NCBI GenBank assembly: GCA_002900995.3
Contig: CM035305.1
Span: forward strand, 5,054,908 to 5,118,907
Source of the DNA: Ganoderma boninense
Lineage: Eukaryota; Basidiomycota; Agaricomycetes; Polyporales; Polyporaceae
Length of the DNA: 64,000 nucleotides
Direction: 5' to 3'
The translations under genes and the position numbers were made by a program. The notes beneath the pieces are model-generated. The model did not search any database, was not told the origin of the DNA, and saw only the letters and a program-made list of their open reading frames with translations. Positions 61,809-64,000 of this stretch are shown one piece after another (position 1 is the stretch's first letter; every line of letters begins with the position of its first letter).

Positions 61809-64000
61809 TCACTGAGCAGCCTTGATGAGGTCCGCCGCCTTCTCCGCAACACCATACAGCGTGCTCTGCAAGTGCGCGCTGACCTGGAGCGGGAGCACCG
61901 ACGCGTCCACAACACGGACATTCGCGGTGTCGTACACCTTCAGCTGCGCGTCGACGACGCCGCCGAGGCTGCGCCTCATCATCGCCGCCGTGCCGATCGG
62001 GTGCGACACCGCGGAGAAGCCCGCGCTCGTCCCGTCCTTGTTGATCCACTTCGTCCAGTCCGCGTCCGAGCCCCCGTCACCGTTGTCCGGGACCGTCGTG
62101 AGCCCCGGCACGGTCTCGCCGACGGAGGAGCGCAGGTCCGCGAGCGGGGACGTGGAGAGGACTTTGCGCGAGAGGCGGGCGCCCGCGATCTGGACGTCGA
62201 GGTCCCAGTCGACGCTGAAGTAGTTGACGTTCACGGCGGGCTTCTTGAACGGGTCGGCGGACTGCGTTGTGCACGGCTTGTGAGTATCCAAGTATGAAAG
62301 AAAGAAAAGTTGACCGACCGAGATGGTGACGTTGCCGCGGGAAAAGGGGAGGAGCTGCCACATGTCGATACCGAGGTCACTGCAGGCGCACGGTGGAAGT
62401 GAGCATATCGTGTCGTGCGTACACCAGTAACGTCAGCCGACTCACTCGGGGTACCCGCTGTCAAAGAATAGCTCCGCCACGGGGGCTAGCAGAACAAAAA
62501 CCACGTCAGTCTAAGTAGCTAGTTGACGTGTCCCCCCGTCTCAGGTCTCGTGGGCACCACTAACCGTTGTTGTTAATGATGAGCCCAGCCTGGATGCCGA
62601 AAATCGTCTGCAGCGCCGAGGAAGACAGCGCATTATGCGCCTGGGACTGCGACCACTTGCTCAGCGACGACTGGATCTTCTGCACCGACGCAGCCGCGCT
62701 CGAGCCGAACAGCTGGTAGATGTTCGGGTACGCGATCGCGTCCGTCGGGCCGCGGCCGCCTGTGTTGAAGCCGTTGCCACGCGCCCCGAGCGAGTTCATC
62801 GTCTGCTCCTGGAAGTTCCTCCCAACGGTCTTGAGGTCCACGAGCGTGCTGATGCCCAGCGCACCGAGGACTGCCGAGTCGCCGATGCCCGAGAGCTGAA
62901 GGAGTGCAGGGGTCTGTACACGAGCACAGTCAGCTCCCACGTCAGAAGAGAAATTGGGGAGGGACGGACGTTGATAGCCCCAGCAGCGACGATGACCTCC
63001 TTGCGCGCGTACGCGACCTGTCTGCTGCCCGAGCCGTCTGCCTTCCCAAACTCGACCCCGGTGGCCACATGCGGGACGCTCGTGCCGTTCTGGAAGAGAA
63101 TCTTCGTCGCCTGTCCGGTAGCGAACAGCGTCAGTACGGCACAACCTTCGGAGACAGCACGGCCGCGGGGAAAGACGCATGACTGACCTGGTGCTGGATG
63201 AGGATTGTCCAGCCATGGCGCCTGTCCTCGACCGGGGTGTAGTATGCCTCGATGGACGACGAGCGGTAGTCGTCCCGGTGCCAGTCGAGGGTCTGCGTTC
63301 ACCCGCGCGGACCCAGTCAGTCGACATCTAATACGGGTAACGAGGACGCGACCGCGGGAATGACGTACGAGAGGCGTGATCGAGACGCAGTTGGGCGTGC
63401 CGCCGTTCAGGTCTTTATAGTGGTTGATGCCGGTGATGCCAACGATCGTGTTCACAAAGTCCGTCATCTGCGGGCCCCCGTACATGAGGTCCGGGTACGT
63501 GACCTGGACGGGGCCAGTCGTGCCGTGGTAGGACGCGATGGACTGCGCGCCCTTGGCGGCTTGCTGGGCGTTGGGCGCGGAGAACGTCTCGGCCTGCAGG
63601 CGCGACGTCAGCGACGGACATAACCTTCGGTCACGGTGCTCTGCGCGGAAGCAAAGGTACCTTCTTCATGTACGAGAAGAGGCCGCTCCAATTCCAACCC
63701 ACGGACTGCTCGGAATCCTCGAGCAGGCTCGACATCGCGTCGTACTGGGCGTTCAGGCCGCGAGTCCAGTGGCCGCCGTTGATAGAGCTGCTGCCCCCCA
63801 GCGTCTTGCCGCTGCACACGTTCGCGTTTCAGCCTCCCCGTACCCGCTGCATTGCACGAAGAATCACTACGCACCCGTGAAGCACCTTTCCGCGGTCAGA
63901 CTGCCACGCCCAGTCGAGAGGCCCGTTGAATGCCTGCGCGTACTCGTAGATGTCATACACTTGCGAGTTCCCTCTGTCGTCGCCGCCAGCCTCGATGAGG
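61809..64000 (-). CDS. GMC-family FAD oxidoreductase, copy 2 (5' end off window)
   Basis: Near-identical to GMC copy 1 (37356-39799) in protein and in exon plan. Visible from the C-terminus: [18 protein letters not shown], the active-site [19 protein letters not shown], the second His in [10 protein letters not shown], then [31 protein letters not shown] ([11 protein letters not shown]), signature 2 [11 protein letters not shown] and signature 1 [18 protein letters not shown]. The window ends inside the exon with [17 protein letters not shown], so the Rossmann motif and signal peptide are not seen. Introns have diverged more than exons, which supports two functional genes under selection. Comparing this copy's N-terminus would settle the uncertain start of copy 1. 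Confidence 0.88.

Overview
This 64 kb window is nuclear DNA of a filamentous basidiomycete, most likely an Agaricomycete of wood-rot type. The evidence is: GC-rich coding exons interrupted by many 45-130 bp GT-AG introns, families typical of mushrooms (F-box proteins with the RLPPELL core, a DUF6534-type membrane protein, several GMC oxidoreductases, a hydrophobin relic), and conserved eukaryotic housekeeping genes. There are no bacterial-style operons. The species cannot be named from the sequence alone.

Left part (1-15.1 kb) is a conserved, gene-dense housekeeping block. It holds a large Ser/Pro-rich nuclear-type protein with an AT-hook-like motif (-, runs off the left edge), a type II haloacid dehalogenase (-), a NAP1 histone chaperone ending in CKQQ (-), a UBP14/USP5-type deubiquitinase (-) and, divergent from it, the Ssz1 Hsp70 of the ribosome-associated complex (+).

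Middle part (15.1-36.6 kb) mixes tandem duplicates and single genes: a hydrophobin relic, two tandem ABC-ATPase genes (+,+), a cytosine deaminase (-), a secreted protein of unknown function (-), an uncharacterised gene whose core resembles part of the gene at the left edge (+), a small membrane protein (-) and two tandem F-box genes (-,-).

Right part (36.6-64 kb) is a recently shuffled accessory region: a GMC oxidoreductase (-), a truncated aryl-alcohol-oxidase-like GMC pseudogene (-), a third F-box copy with an in-frame stop (-), an unidentified broken gene, a flavin monooxygenase (+), a 688 bp element with 28 bp perfect inverted ends, the second copy of the secreted unknown (+), a DUF6534-like membrane protein (-), an intact aryl-alcohol-oxidase-like GMC (+) and a near-identical second copy of the first GMC gene (-, runs off the right edge). 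Several non-coding stretches here are also duplicated.

Two cautions. (1) Several clearly conserved genes (UBP14 twice, SSZ1, the monooxygenase twice, the secreted unknown) show isolated one-base frame breaks, some at short homopolymers, which looks more like consensus errors than gene death; pseudogene calls that rest on single indels should be weighed accordingly. (2) Exon boundaries are read by eye from splice signals and protein continuity; coordinates given are outer CDS limits.
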